Below, piece by piece: positions 8,453 through 22,700 of a stretch of DNA of 64,000 bases. Source of the DNA: Endomychus coccineus (lineage: Eukaryota; Arthropoda; Insecta; Coleoptera; Endomychidae); contig OY294068.1 of NCBI GenBank assembly GCA_958510875.1, forward strand, positions 200,929,997-200,993,996, written 5' to 3'. Numbering within the stretch: the stretch's first letter is position 1; each line of letters begins with the position of its first letter. The position numbers and the translations under genes were made by a program. The notes under the pieces are model-generated. The model did no database searches. It saw only the letters and a list, made by a program, of their open reading frames with translations, and was not told the origin of the DNA.

Positions 8453-11230
8453 TAGCCAACCACTGAAACTCCCACGACTGAACAGCCTGTATAATGAATA
8501 ATTGAACACATTGAATCTGACAAACTGAAGTTAAACAAAGGTATAAGAAGTAAAGTAAGTCAGTTGAGCAGTCAACGCGATTAAACGGTCTGTGTATTGA
8601 GAGAATTGAATGTCTTTCTATGGAATGAAATCAAAATTCAAGCAAGGATCATGTTTCAATCAGTTATTGTGTCGAGAGGTATGTCATTGGGAAGAATTGA
8701 ACCCCGTACAATGAAAAAAGCTGTTCAAACTTGGGAATCGCAGATTTTGAATAATTCAAATAGCCACCACTGAAACTCCCACGACTGAACAACCTGTATA
8801 ATGAATAATTGAAAACATTGAATCTGACAAAATGAATTCAAACAAAGGGATAAGAAGTAAAGTAAGTCAGTTGAGCAGTCAACGCGATTAAACGGTCTGT
8901 GTATTGAGAGAATTGAATGTCTTTCTATGGAATGAAATCAAAATTCAAGCAAGGATCATGTTTCAATCAGTTATTGTGTCGAGAGGTATGTCATTGGGAA
9001 GAATTGAACCCCGTACAATGAAAAAGCTGTTCAGACTTGGGAATCACAGATTTTGAATAATTCAAATAGCCACCACTGAAACTCCCACGACTGAACAGCC
9101 TGTATAATGAATAATTGAACACATTGAATCTGACAAACTGAAGTCAAACAAAGGGATAAGAAGTAAAGTAAATCAGTTGAGCAGTCAACGCGATTAAACG
9201 GTCTGTGTATTGAGAGAATTGAATGTCTTTCTATGGAATGAAATCAAAATTCAAGCAAGGATCATGTTTCAATCAGTTATTGTGTCGAGAGGTATGTCAT
9301 TGGGAAGAATTGAACCGTACAATGAAAAAAGGTGTTCAAACTTGGGAAACGCAGATTTTGAATAATTCAAATAGCCACCACTGAAACTCCCACGACTGAA
9401 CAGCCTGTATAATGAATAATTGAAAACATTGAATCTGACAAAATGAATTCAAACAAAGGGATAAGAAGTAAAGTAAGTCAGTTGAGCAGTCAACGCGATT
9501 AAACGGTCTGTGTATTGAGAGAATTGAAAGTCTTTCTATGGAATGAAATCAAAATTCAAGCAAGGATCATGTTTCAATCAGTTATTGTGTCGAGAGGTAT
9601 GTCATTGGGAAGAATTGAACCGTACAATGAAAAAAGGTGTTCAAACTTGGGAAACGCATATTTTGAATAATTCAAATAGCCACCACTGAAACTCCCACGA
9701 CTGAACAGCCTGTATAATGAATAATTGAACACACAGAATCTGAGAAAATGAAGTCAAACAAAGGGATAAGAAGTAAAGTAAGTCAGTTGAGCAGTCAACG
9801 CGATTAAACGGTCTGTGTATTGAGAGAATTGAATGTCTTTCTATGGAATGAAATCAAAATTCAAGCAAGGATCATGTTTCAATCAGTTATTGTGTCGAGA
9901 GGTATGTCATTGGGAAGAATTGAACCGTACAATGAAAAAAGGTGTTCAAACTTGGGAAACGCAGATTTTGAATAATTCAAATAGCCACCACTGAAACTCC
10001 CACGACTGAACAGCCTGTATAATGAATAATTGAACACACAGAATCTGAGAAAATGAAGTCAAACAAAGGGATAAGAAGTAAAGTAAGTCAGTTGAGCAGT
10101 CAACGCGATTAAACGGTCTGTGTATTGAGAGAATTGAATGTCTTTCTATGGAATGAAATCAAAATTCAAGCAAGGATCATGTTTCAATCAGTTATTGTGT
10201 CGAGAGGTATGTCATTGGGAAGAATTGAACCGTACAATGAAAAAAGCTGTTCAAACTTGGGAACCGCAGATTTTGAATAATTCAAATAGCCACCACTGAA
10301 ACTCCTACGACTGAACAGCCTGTATAATGAATAATTGAACACATTGAATCTGACAAAATGAATTCAAACAAAGGGATAAGAAGTAAAGTAAGACAGTTGA
10401 GCAGTCAACGCGATTAAACGGTCTGTGTATTGAGAGAATTGAATGTCTTTCTATGGAATGAAATCAAAATTCAAGCAAGGATCATGTTTCAATCAGTTAT
10501 TGTGTCGAGAGGTATGTCATTGGGAAGAATTGAACCCCGTACAATGAAAAAGCTGTTCAAACTTGGGAATCACAGATTTTGAATAATTCAAATAGCCAAA
10601 ACTGAAACTCCCACGACTGAACAGCCTGTATAATGAATAATTGAACACATTGAATCTGACAAACTGAAGTTAAACAAAGGGATAAGAAGTAAAGTAAGTC
10701 AGTTGAGCAGTCAACGCGATTAAACGGTCTGTGTATTGAGAGAATTGAATGTCTTTCTATGGAATGAAATCAAAATTCAAGCAAGGATCATGTTTCAATC
10801 AGTTATTGTGTCGAGAGGTATGTCATTGGGAAGAATTGAACCGTACAATGAAAAAAGGTGTTCAAACTTGGGAAACGCAGATTTTGAATAATTCAAATAG
10901 CCACCACTGAAACTCCCACGACTGAACAGCCTGTATAATGAATAATTGAACACACAGAATCTGAGAAAATGAAGTCAAACAAAGGGATAAGAAGTAAAGT
11001 AAGTCAGTTGAGCAGTCAACGCGATTAAACGGTCTGTGTATTGAGAGAATTGAATGTCTTTCTATGGAATGAAATCAAAATTCAAGCAAGGATCATGTTT
11101 CAATCAGTTATTGTGTCGAGAGGTATGTCATTGGGAAGAATTGAACCCCGTACAATGAAAAAAGCTGTTCAAACTTGGGAATCGCAGATTTTGAATAATT
11201 CAAATAGCCACCACTGAAACTCCCACGACT

Positions 11231-14200
11231 GAACAGGCTGTATAATGAATAATTGAAAACATTGAATCTGACAAAATGAATTCAAACAAAGGGATAAGAA
11301 GTAAAGTAAGTCAGTTGAGCAGTCAACGCGATTAAACGGTCTGTGTATTGAGAGAATTGAATGTCTTTCTATGAAATGAAATCAAAATTCAAGCAAGGAT
11401 CATGTTTCAATCAGTTATTGTGTCGAGAGGTATGTCATTGGGAAGAATTGAACCGTACAATGAAAAAAGCTGTTCAAACTTGGGAATCGCAGATTTTGAA
11501 TAATTCAAATAGCCACCACTGAAACTCCCACGACTGAAAAGCCTGTATAATGAATAATTGAAAACATTGAATCTGACAAAATGAATTCAAACAAAGGGAT
11601 AAGAAGTAAAGTAAGTCAGTTGAGCAGTCAACGCGATTAAACGGTCTGTGTATTGAGAGAATTGAATGTCTTTCTATGAAATGAAATCAAAATTCAAGCA
11701 AGGATCATGTTTCAATCAGTTTTTGTGTCGAGAGGTATGTCATTGGGAAGAACTGAACCCCGTACAATGAAAAAAGCTGTTCAAACTTGGGAATCGCAGA
11801 TTTTGAATAATTCAAATAGCCACCACTGAAACTCCCACGACTGAACAGCCTGTATAATGAATAATTGAACACATTGAATCTGACAAAATGAATTCAAACC
11901 AAGGGATAAGAAGTAAAGTAAGTCAGTTGAGCAGTCAACGCGATTAAACGGTCTGTGTATTGAGAGAATTGAATGTCTTTCTATGGAATGAAATCAAAAT
12001 TCAAGCAAGGATCATGTTTCAATCAGTTATTGTGTCGAGAGGTATGTCATTGGGAAGAATTGAACCCCGTACAATGAAAAAAGCTGTTCAAACTTGGGAA
12101 TCGCAGATTTTGAATAATTCAAATAGCCACCACTGAAACTCCCACGACTGAACAGCCTGTATAACGAATAATTGAACACATTGAATCTGACAAAATGAAT
12201 TCAAACCAAGGGATAAGAAGTAAAGTAAGTCAGTTGAGCAGTCAACGCGATTAAACGGTCTGTGTATTGAGAGAATTGAATGTCTTTCTATGGAATGAAA
12301 TCAAAATTCAAGCAAGGATCATGTTTCAATCAGTTATTGTGTCGAGAGGTATGTCATTGGGAAGAATTGAACCCCGTACAATGAAAAAAGCTGTTCAAAC
12401 TTGGGAATCGCAGATTTTGAATAATTCAAATAGCCACCACTGAAACTCCCACGACTGAACAGCCTGTATAATGAATAATTGAACACATTGAATATGACAA
12501 AATGAATTCAAACCAAGGGATAAGAAGTAAAGTAAGTCGGTTGAGCAGTCAACGCGATTAAACGGTCTGTGTATTGAGAGAATTGAATGTCTTTCTATGA
12601 AATGAAATCAAAATTCAAGCAAGGATCATGTTTCAATCAGTTATTGTGTCGAGAGGTATGTCATTGGGAAGAATTGAACCCCGTACAATGAAAAAAGCTG
12701 TTCAAACTTGGGAATCGCAGATTTTGAATAATTCAAATAGCCACCACTGAAACTCCCACGACTGAACAGCCTGTATAATGAATAATTGAACACATTGAAT
12801 CTGACAAAATGAATTCAAACCAAGGGATAAGAAGTAAAGTAAGTCAGTTGAGCAGTCAACGCGATTAAACGGTCTGTGTATTGAGAGAATTGAATGTCTT
12901 TCTATGGAATGAAATCAAAATTCAAGCAAGGATCATGTTTCAATCAGTTATTGTGTCGAGAGGTATGTCATTGGGAAGAATTGAACCGTACAATGAAAAA
13001 AGCTGTTCAAACTTGGGAAACGCAGATTTTGAATAATTCAAATAGCCACCACTGAAACTCCCACGACTGAACAGCCTGTATAATGAATAATTGAAAACAT
13101 TGAATCTGACATAATGAATTCAAACAAAGGGATAAGAAGTAAAGTAAGTCAGTTGAGCAGTCAACGCGATTAAACGGTCTGTGTATTGAGAGAATTGAAT
13201 GTCTTTCTATGGAATGAAATCAAAATTCAAGCAAGGATCATGTTTCAATCAGTTATTGTGTCGAGAGGTATGTCATTGGGAAGAATTGAACCGTACAATG
13301 AAAAAAGGTGTTCAAACTTGGGAAACGCAGATTTTGAATAATTCAAATAGCCACCACTGAAACTCCCACGACTGAACAGCCTGTATAATGAATAATTGAA
13401 CACACAGAATCTGAGAAAATGAAGTCAAACAAAGGGATAAGAAGTAAAGTAAGTCAGTTGAGCAGTCAACGCGATTAAACGGTCTGTGTATTGAGAGAAT
13501 TGAATGTCTTTCTATGGAATGAAATCAAAATTCAAGCAAGGATCATGTTTCAATCAGTTATTGTGTCGAGAGGTATGTCATTGGGAAGAATTGAACCCCG
13601 TACAATGAAAAAAGCTGTTCAAACTTGAGAAACGCAGATTTTGAATAATTCAAATAGCCACCACTGAAACTCCCACGACTGAACAGCCTGTATAATGAAT
13701 AATTGAACACATTGAATCTGACAAAATGAATTCAAACAAAGGGATAAGAAGTAAAGTAAGTCAGTTGAGCAGTCAACGCGATTAAACGGTCTGTGTATTG
13801 AGAGAATTGAATGTCTTTCTATGGAATGAAATCAAAATTCAAGCAAGGATCATGTTTCAATCAGTTATTGTGTCGAGAGGTATGTCATTGGGAAGAATTG
13901 AACCCCGTACAATGAAAAAGCTGTTCAAACTTGGGAATCACAGATTTTGAATAATTCAAATAGCCAAAACTGAAACTCCCACGACTGAACAGCCTGTATA
14001 ATGAATAATTGAACACATTGAATCTGACAAACTGAAGTTAAACAAAGGGATAAGAAGTAAAGTAAGTCAGTTGAGCAGTCAACGCGATTAAACGGTCTGT
14101 GTATTGAGAGAATTGAATGTCTTTCTATGGAATGAAATCAAAATTCAAGCAAGGATCATGTTTCAATCAGTTATGTGTCGAGAGGTATGTCATTGGGAAG

Positions 14201-14595
14201 AATTGAACCGTACAATGAAAAAAGGTGTTCAAACTTGGGAAACGCAGATTTTGAATAATTCAAATAGCCACCACTGAAACTCCCACGACTGAACAGCCTG
14301 TATAATGAATAATTGAACACACAGAATCTGAGAAAATGAAGTCAAACAAAGGGATAAGAAGTAAAGTAAGTCAGTTGAGCAGTCAACGCGATTAAACGGT
14401 CTGTGTATTGAGAGAATTGAATGTCTTTCTATGGAATGAAATCAAAATTCAAGCAAGGATCATGTTTCAATCAGTTATTGTGTCGAGAGGTATGTCATTG
14501 GGAAGAATTGAACCGTACAATGAAAAAAGCTGTTCAAACTTGGGAATCGCAGATTTTGAATAATTCAAATAGCCACCACTGAAACTCCCACGACT
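11231..14595 (+). repeat. 11-monomer sub-block of satellite A (3,365 bp)
   Basis: The rare 'gaacaggctg' variant occurs at 11231, 14596, 19793, 24992, 28357 and 33554, giving intervals of 3365, 5197, 5199, 3365 and 5197. After each marker the same order of variants follows: 'gaaaagcctg', 'cagtttttgtg', runs of 'caaaccaaggg' monomers, 'gtataacgaa', 'gaatatgac', 'gtcggttgag' and 'gacataatg', with some monomers missing in certain sub-blocks. This is the shortest of the three sub-blocks. Confidence 0.85.
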
Positions 14596-17500
14596 GAACA
14601 GGCTGTATAATGAATAATTGAAATCATTGAATCTGACAAAATGAATTCAAACAAAGGGATAAGAAGTAAAGTAAGTCAGTTGAGCAGTCAACGCGATTAA
14701 ACGGTCTGTGTATTGAGAGAATTGAATGTCTTTCTATGAAATGAAATCAAAATTCAAGCAAGGATCATGTTTCAATCAGTTATTGTGTCGAGAGGTATGT
14801 CATTGGGAAGAATTGAACCGTACAATGAAAAAAGCTGTTCAAACTTGGGAATCGCAGATTTTGAATAATTCAAATAGCCACCACTGAAACTCCCACGACT
14901 GAAAAGCCTGTATAATGAATAATTGAAAACATTGAATCTGACAAAATGAATTCAAACAAAGGGATAAGAAGTAAAGTAAGTCAGTTGAGCAGTCAACGCG
15001 ATTAAACGGTCTGTGTATTGAGAGAATTGAATGTCTTTCTATGAAATGAAATCAAAATTCAAGCAAGGATCATGTTTCAATCAGTTTTTGTGTCGAGAGG
15101 TATGTCATTGGGAAGAATTGAACCCCGTACAATGAAAAAAGCTGTTCAAACTTGGGAATCGCAGATTTTGAATAATTCAAATAGCCACCACTGAAACTCC
15201 CACGACTGAACAGCCTGTATAATGAATAATTGAACACATTGAATCTGACAAAATGAATTCAAACCAAAGGATAAGAAGTAAAGTAAGTCAGTTGAGCAGT
15301 CAACGCGATTAAACGGTCTGTGTATTGAGAGAATTGAATGTCTTTCTATGGAATGAAATCAAAATTCAAGCAAGGATCATGTTTCAATCAGTTATTGTGT
15401 CGAGAGGTATGTCATTGGGAAGAATTGAACCCCGTACAATGAAAAAAGCTGTTCAAACTTGGGAATCGCAGATTTTGAATAATTCAAATAGCCACCACTG
15501 AAACTCCCACGACTGAACAGCCTGTATAATGAATAATTGAACACATTGAATCTGACAAAATGAATTCAAACCAAGGGATAAGAAGTAAAGTAAGTCAGTT
15601 GAGCAGTCAACGCGATTAAACGGTCTGTGTATTGAGAGAATTGAATGTCTTTCTATGGAATGAAATCAAAATTCAAGCTAGGATCATGTTTCAATCAGTT
15701 ATTGTGTCGAGAGGTATGTCATTGGGAAGAATTGAACCGTACAATGAAAAAAGCTGTTCAAACTTGGGAAACGCAGATTTTGAATAATTCAAATAGCCAC
15801 CACTGAAACTCCCACGACTGAACAGCCTGTATAATGAATAATTGAACACATTGAATCTGACAAAATGAATTCAAACCAAGGGATAAGAAGTAAAGTAAGT
15901 CAGTTGAGCAGTCAACGCGATTAAACGGTCTGTGTATTGAGAGAATTGAATGTCTTTCTATGGAATGAAATCAAAATTCAAGCAAGGATCATGTTTCAAT
16001 CAGTTATTGTGTCGAGAGGTATGTCATTGGGAAGAATTGAACCGTACAATGAAAAAAGGTGTTCAAACTTGGGAAACGCAGATTTTGAATAATTCAAATA
16101 GCCACCACTGAAACTCCCACGACTGAACAGCCTGTATAATGAATAATTGAACACACAGAATCTGAGAAAATGAAGTCAAACAAAGGGATAAGAAGTAAAG
16201 TAAGTCAGTTGAGCAGTCAACGCGATTAAACGGTCTGTGTATTGAGAGAATTGAATGTCTTTCTATGGAATGAAATCAAAATTCAAGCAAGGATCATGTT
16301 TCAATCAGTTATTGTGTCGAGAGGTATGTCATTGGGAAGAATTGAACCCCGTACAATGAAAAAAGCTGTTCAAACTTGAGAAACGCAGATTTTGAATAAT
16401 TCAAATAGCCACCACTGAAACTCCCACGACTGAACAGCCTGTATAATGAATAATTGAACACACAGAATCTGAGAAAATGAAGTCAAACAAAGGGATAAGA
16501 AGTAAAGTAAGTCAGTTGAGCAGTCAACGCGATTAAACGGTCTGTGTATTGAGAGAATCGAATGTCTTTCTATGGAATGAAATCAAGATTCAAGCAAGGA
16601 TCATGTTTCAATCAGTTATTGTGTCGAGAGGTATGTCATTGGGAAGAATTGAACCGTACAATGAAAAAAGCTGTTCAAACTTGGGAACCGCAGATTTTGA
16701 ATAATTCAAATAGCCAAAACTGAAACTCCCACGACTGAACAGCCTGTATAATGAATAATTGAACACACAGAATCTGACAAAATGAATTCAAACAAAGGGA
16801 TAAGAAGTAAAGTAAGTCAGTTGAGCAGTCAACGCGATTAAACGGTCTGTGTATTGAGAGAATTGAATGTCTTTCTATGGAATGAAATCAAAATTCAAGC
16901 AAGGATCATGTTTCAATCAGTTATTGTGTCGAGAGGTATGTCATTGGGAAGAATTGAACCCCGTACAATGAAAAAGCTGTTCAAACTTGGGAATCACAGA
17001 TTTTGAATAATTCAAATAGCCAAAACTGAAACTCCCACGACTGAACAGCCTGTATAATGAATAATTGAACACATTGAATCTGACAAACTGAAGTTAAACA
17101 AAGGGATAAGAAGTAAAGTAAGTCAGTTGAGCAGTCAACGCGATTAAACGGTCTGTGTATTGAGAGAATTGAATGTCTTTCTATGGAATGAAATCAAAAT
17201 TCAAGCAAGGATCATGTTTCAATCAGTTATTGTGTCGAGAGGTATGTCATTGGGAAGAATTGAACCCCGTACAATGAAAAAGCTGTTCAGACTTGGGAAT
17301 CACAGATTTTGAATAATTCAAATAGCCACCACTGAAACTCCCACGACTGAACAGCCTGTATAATGAATAATTGAACACATTGAATCTGACAAAATGAATT
17401 CAAACAAAGGGATAAGAAGTAAAGTAAGTCAGTTGAGCAGTCAACGCGATTAAACGGTCTGTGTATTGAGAGAATTGAATGTCTTTCTATGGAATGAAAT

Positions 17501-19792
17501 CAAAATTCAAGCAAGGATCATGTTTCAATCAGTTATTGTGTCGAGAGGTATGTCATTGGGAAGAATTGAACCCCGTACAATGAAAAAGCTGTTCAAACTT
17601 GGGAATCACAGATTTTGAATAATTCAAATAGCCACCACTGAAACTCCCACGACTGAACAGCCTGTATAATGAATAATTGAACACATTGAATCTGACAAAC
17701 TGAAGTCAAACAAAGGGATAAGAAGTAAAGTAAATCAGTTGAGCAGGCAACGCGATTAAACGGTCTGTGTATTGAGAGAATTGAATGTCTTTCTATGGAA
17801 TGAAATCAAAATTCAAGCAAGGATCATGTTTCAATCAGTTATTGTGTCGAGAGGTATGTCATTGGGAAGAATTGAACCCCGTACAATGAAAAAGCTGTTC
17901 AAACTTGGGAATCACAGATTTTGAATAATTCAAATAGCCACCACTGAAACTCCCACGACTGAACAGCCTGTATAATGAATAATTGAACACATTGAATCTG
18001 ACAAACTGAAGTTGAACAAAGGGATAAGAAGTAAATTAAGTCAGTTGAGCAGTCAACGCGATTAAACGGTCTGTGTATTGAGAGAATTGAATGTCTTTCT
18101 ATGGAATGAAATCAAAGTTCAAGCAAGGATCATGTTTCAATCAGTTATTGTGTCGAGAGGTATGTCATTGGGAAGAATTGAACCCCGTACAATGAAAAAG
18201 CTGTTCAAACTTGGGAATCACAGATTTTGAATAATTCAAATAGCCACCACTGAAACTCCCACGACTGAACAGCCTGTATAATGAATAATTGAAAACATTG
18301 AATCTGACAAAATGAATTCAAACAAAGGGATAAGAAGTAAAGTAAGTCAGTTGAGCAGTCAACGCGATTAAACGGTCTGTGTATTGAGAGAATTGAAAGT
18401 CTTTCTATGGAATGAAATCAAAATTCAAGCAAGGATCATGTTTCAATCAGTTATTGTGTCGAGAGGTATGTCATTGGGAAGAATTGAACCGTACAATGAA
18501 AAAAGGTGTTCAAACTTGGGAAACGCAGATTTTGAATAATTCAAATAGCCACCACTGAAACTCCCACGACTGAACAGCCTGTATAATGAATAATTGAACA
18601 CACAGAATCTGAGAAAATGAAGTCAAACAAAGGGATAAGAAGTAAAGTAAGTCAGTTGAGCAGTCAACGCGATTAAACGGTCTGTGTATTGAGAGAATCG
18701 AATGTCTTTCTATGGAATGAAATCAAGATTCAAGCAAGGATCATGTTTCAATCAGTTATTGTGTCGAGAGGTATGTCATTGGGAAGAATTGAACCGTACA
18801 ATGAAAAAAGCTGTTCAAACTTGGGAACCGCAGATTTTGAATAATTCAAATAGCCACCACTGAAACTCCCACGACTGAACAGCCTGTATAATGAATAATT
18901 GAACACATTGAATCTGACAAAATGAATTCAAACAAAGGGATAAGAAGTAAAGTAAGACAGTTGAGCAGTCAACGCGATTAAACGGTCTGTGTATTGAGAG
19001 AATTGAATGTCTTTCTATGGAATGAAATCAAAATTCAAGCAAGGATCATGTTTCAATCAGTTATTGTGTCGAGAGGTATGTCATTGGGAAGAATTGAACC
19101 CCGTACAATGAAAAAGCTGTTCAAACTTGGGAATCACAGATTTTGAATAATTCAAATAGCCAAAACTGAAACTCCCACGACTGAACAGCCTGTATAATGA
19201 ATAATTGAACACATTGAATCTGACAAACTGAAGTTAAACAAAGGGATAAGAAGTAAAGTAAGTCAGTTGAGCAGTCAACGCGATTAAACGGTCTGTGTAT
19301 TGAGAGAATTGAATGTCTTTCTATGGAATGAAATCGAAATTCAAGCAAGAATCATGTTTCAATCAGTTATTGTGTCGAGAGGTATGTCATTGGGAAGAAT
19401 TGAACCGTACAATGAAAAAAGGTGTTCAAACTTGGGAAACGCAGATTTTGAATAATTCAAATAGCCACCACTGAAACTCCCACGACTGAACAGCCTGTAT
19501 AATGAATAATTGAACACACAGAATCTGAGAAAATGAAGTCAAACAAAGGGATAAGAAGTAAAGTAAGTCAGTTGAGCAGTCAACGCGATTAAACGGTCTG
19601 TGTATTGAGAGAATTGAATGTCTTTCTATGGAATGAAATCAAAATTCAAGCAAGGATCATGTTTCAATCAGTTATTGTGTCGAGAGGTATGTCATTGGGA
19701 AGAATTGAACCGTACAATGAAAAAAGCTGTTCAAACTTGGGAATCGCAGATTTTGAATAATTCAAATAGCCACCACTGAAACTCCCACGACT
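14596..19792 (+). repeat. 17-monomer sub-block of satellite A (5,197 bp)
   Basis: Starts at the second 'gaacaggctg' marker. It carries private variants not in the neighbouring sub-blocks, such as 'gaaatcattg' (14620), 'caagctagg' (near 15676) and 'gagcaggcaac' (near 17742). All of these recur in the duplicate 13,761 bp downstream. The extra monomers relative to the 11-monomer block are mostly the 'aatgaaaaagctg' / 'gaatcacag' subtype. Confidence 0.8.
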
Positions 19793-22700
19793 GAACAGGC
19801 TGTATAATGAATAATTGAAAACATTGAATCTGACAAAATGAATTCAAACAAAGGGATAAGAAGTAAAGTAAGTCAGTTGAGCAGTCAACGCGATTACACG
19901 GTCTGTGTATTGAGAGAATTGAATGTCTTTCTATGAAATGAAATCAAAATTCAAGCAAGGATCATGTTTCAATCAGTTATTGTGTCGAGAGGTATGTCAT
20001 TGGGAAGAATTGAACCGTACAATGAAAAAAGCTGTTCAAACTTGGGAATCGCAGATTTTGAATAATTCAAATAGCCACCACTGAAACTCCCACGACTGAA
20101 AAGCCTGTATAATGAATAATTGAAAACATTGAATCTGACAAAATGAATTCAAACAAAGGGATAAGAAGTAAAGTAAGTCAGTTGAGCAGTCAACGCGAAT
20201 AAACGGTCTGTGTATTGAGAGAATTGAATGTCTTTCTATGAAATGAAATCAAAATTCAAGCAAGGATCATGTTTCAATCAGTTTTTGTGTCGAGAGGTAT
20301 GTCATTGGGAAGAATTGAACCCCGTACAATGAAAAAAGCTGTTCAAACTTGGGAATCGCAGATTTTGAATAATTCAAATAGCCACCACTGAAACTCCCAC
20401 GACTGAACAGCCTGTATAATGAATAATTGAACACATTGAATCTGACAAAATGAATTCAAACCAAGGGATAAGAAGTAAAGTAAGTCAGTTGAGCAGTCAA
20501 CGCGATTAAACGGTCTGTGTATTGAGAGAATTGAATGTCTTTCTATGGAATGAAATCAAAATTCAAGCAAGGATCATGTTTCAATCAGTTATTGTGTCGA
20601 GAGGTATGTCATTGGGAAGAATTGAACCCCGTACAATGAAAAAAGCTGTTCAAACTTGGGAATCGCAGATTTTGAATAATTCAAATAGCCACCACTGAAA
20701 CTCCCACGACTGAACAGCCTGTATAACGAATAATTGAACACATTGAATCTGACAAAATGAATTCAAACCAAGGGATAAGAAGTAAAGTAAGTCAGTTGAG
20801 CAGTCAACGCGATTAAACGGTCTGTGTATTGAGAGAATTGAATGTCTTTCTATGGAATGAAATCAAAATTCAAGCAAGGATCATGTTTCAATCAGTTATT
20901 GTGTCGAGAGGTATGTCATTGGGAAGAATTGAACCCCGTACAATGAAAAAAGCTGTTCAAACTTGGGAATCGCAGATTTTGAATAATTCAAATAGCCACC
21001 ACTGAAACTCCCACGACTGAACAGCCTGTATAATGAATAATTGAACACATTGAATATGACAAAATGAATTCAAACCAAGGGATAAGAAGTAAAGTAAGTC
21101 GGTTGAGCAGTCAACGCGATTAAACGGTCTGTGTATTGAGAGAATTGAATGTCTTTCTATGAAATGAAATCAAAATTCAAGCAAGGATCATGTTTCAATC
21201 AGTTATTGTGTCGAGAGGTATGTCATTGGGAAGAATTGAACCCCGTACAATGAAAAAAGCTGTTCAAACTTGGGAATCGCAGATTTTGAATAATTCAAAT
21301 AGCCACCACTGAAACTCCCACGACTGAACAGCCTGTATAATGAATAATTGAACACATTGAATCTGACAAAATGAATTCAAACCAAGGGATAAGAAGTAAA
21401 GTAAGTCAGTTGAGCAGTCAACGCGATTAAACGGTCTGTGTATTGAGAGAATTGAATGTCTTTCTATGGAATGAAATCAAAATTCAAGCAAGGATCATGT
21501 TTCAATCAGTTATTGTGTCGAGAGGTATGTCATTGGGAAGAATTGAACCGTACAATGAAAAAAGCTGTTCAAACTTGGGAAACGCAGATTTTGAATAATT
21601 CAAATAGCCACCACTGAAACTCCCACGACTGAACAGCCTGTATAATGAATAATTGAAAACATTGAATCTGACATAATGAATTCAAACAAAGGGATAAGAA
21701 GTAAAGTAAGTCAGTTGGGCAGTCAACGCGATTAAACGGTCTGTGTATTGAGAGAATTGAATGTCTTTCTATGGAATGAAATCAAAATTCAAGCAAGGAT
21801 CATGTTTCAATCAGTTATTGTGTCGAGAGGTATGTCATTGGGAAGAATTGAACCGTACAATGAAAAAAGGTGTTCAAACTTGGGAAACGCAGATTTTGAA
21901 TAATTCAAATAGCCACCACTGAAACTCCCACGACTGAACAGCCTGTATAATGAATAATTGAACACATTGAATCTGACAAACTGAAGTTGAACAAAGGGAT
22001 AAGAAGTAAATTAAGTCAGTTGAGCAGTCAACGCGATTAAACGGTCTGTGTATTGAGAGAATTGAATGTCTTTCTATGGAATGAAATCAAAATTCAAGCA
22101 AGGATCATGTTTCAATCAGTTATTGTGTCGAGAGGTATGTCATTGGGAAGAATTGAACCCCGTACAATGAAAAAAGCTGTTCAAACTTGAGAAACGCAGA
22201 TTTTGAATAATTCAAATAGCCACCACTGAAACTCCCACGACTGAACAGCCTGTATAATGAATAATTGAACACACAGAATCTGAGAAAATGAAGTCAAACA
22301 AAGGGATAAGAAGTAAAGTAAGTCAGTTGAGCAGTCAACGCGATTAAACGGTCTGTGTATTGAGAGAATCGAATGTCTTTCTATGGAATGAAATCAAGAT
22401 TCAAGCAAGGATCATGTTTCAATCAGTTATTGTGTCGAGAGGTATGTCATTGGGAAGAATTGAACCGTACAATGAAAAAAGCTGTTCAAACTTGGGAACC
22501 GCAGATTTTGAATAATTCAAATAGCCACCACTGAAACTCCCACGACTGAACAGCCTGTATAATGAATAATTGAACACATTGAATCTGACAAAATGAATTC
22601 AAACAAAGGGATAAGAAGTAAAGTAAGTCAGTTGAGCAGTCAACGCGATTAAACGGTCTGTGTATTGAGAGAATTGAATGTCTTTCTATGGAATGAAATC

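Larger units (their letters stand above)
8818..22578 (+). repeat. Higher-order block of satellite A, copy 1 (13,761 bp, 45 monomers)
   Basis: Every rare variant I compared recurs exactly 13,761 bp downstream. Examples: 'gaaacgcata' 9651/23412, 'aactcctacga' 10311/24061, 'gaactgaaccc' near 11748/25509, 'cagttatgtgtcg' near 14169/27930, 'gattacacgg' near 19895/33656, and 'cagttgggcag' near 21713/35474. Upstream of about 8818 the match fails ('aacctgtata' versus 'agcctgtata'). The block holds 11-, 17- and 17-monomer sub-blocks marked by the 'gaacaggctg' variant. Confidence 0.93.

Noticed and set aside
19121..19348. 75-codon minus-strand frame, identical at 32882-33109, with a relative at 39606-39806
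   Set aside because: It is an accidental opening in rare satellite A variants; the duplicate simply reflects the 13,761-bp block duplication, and most monomers have stops.
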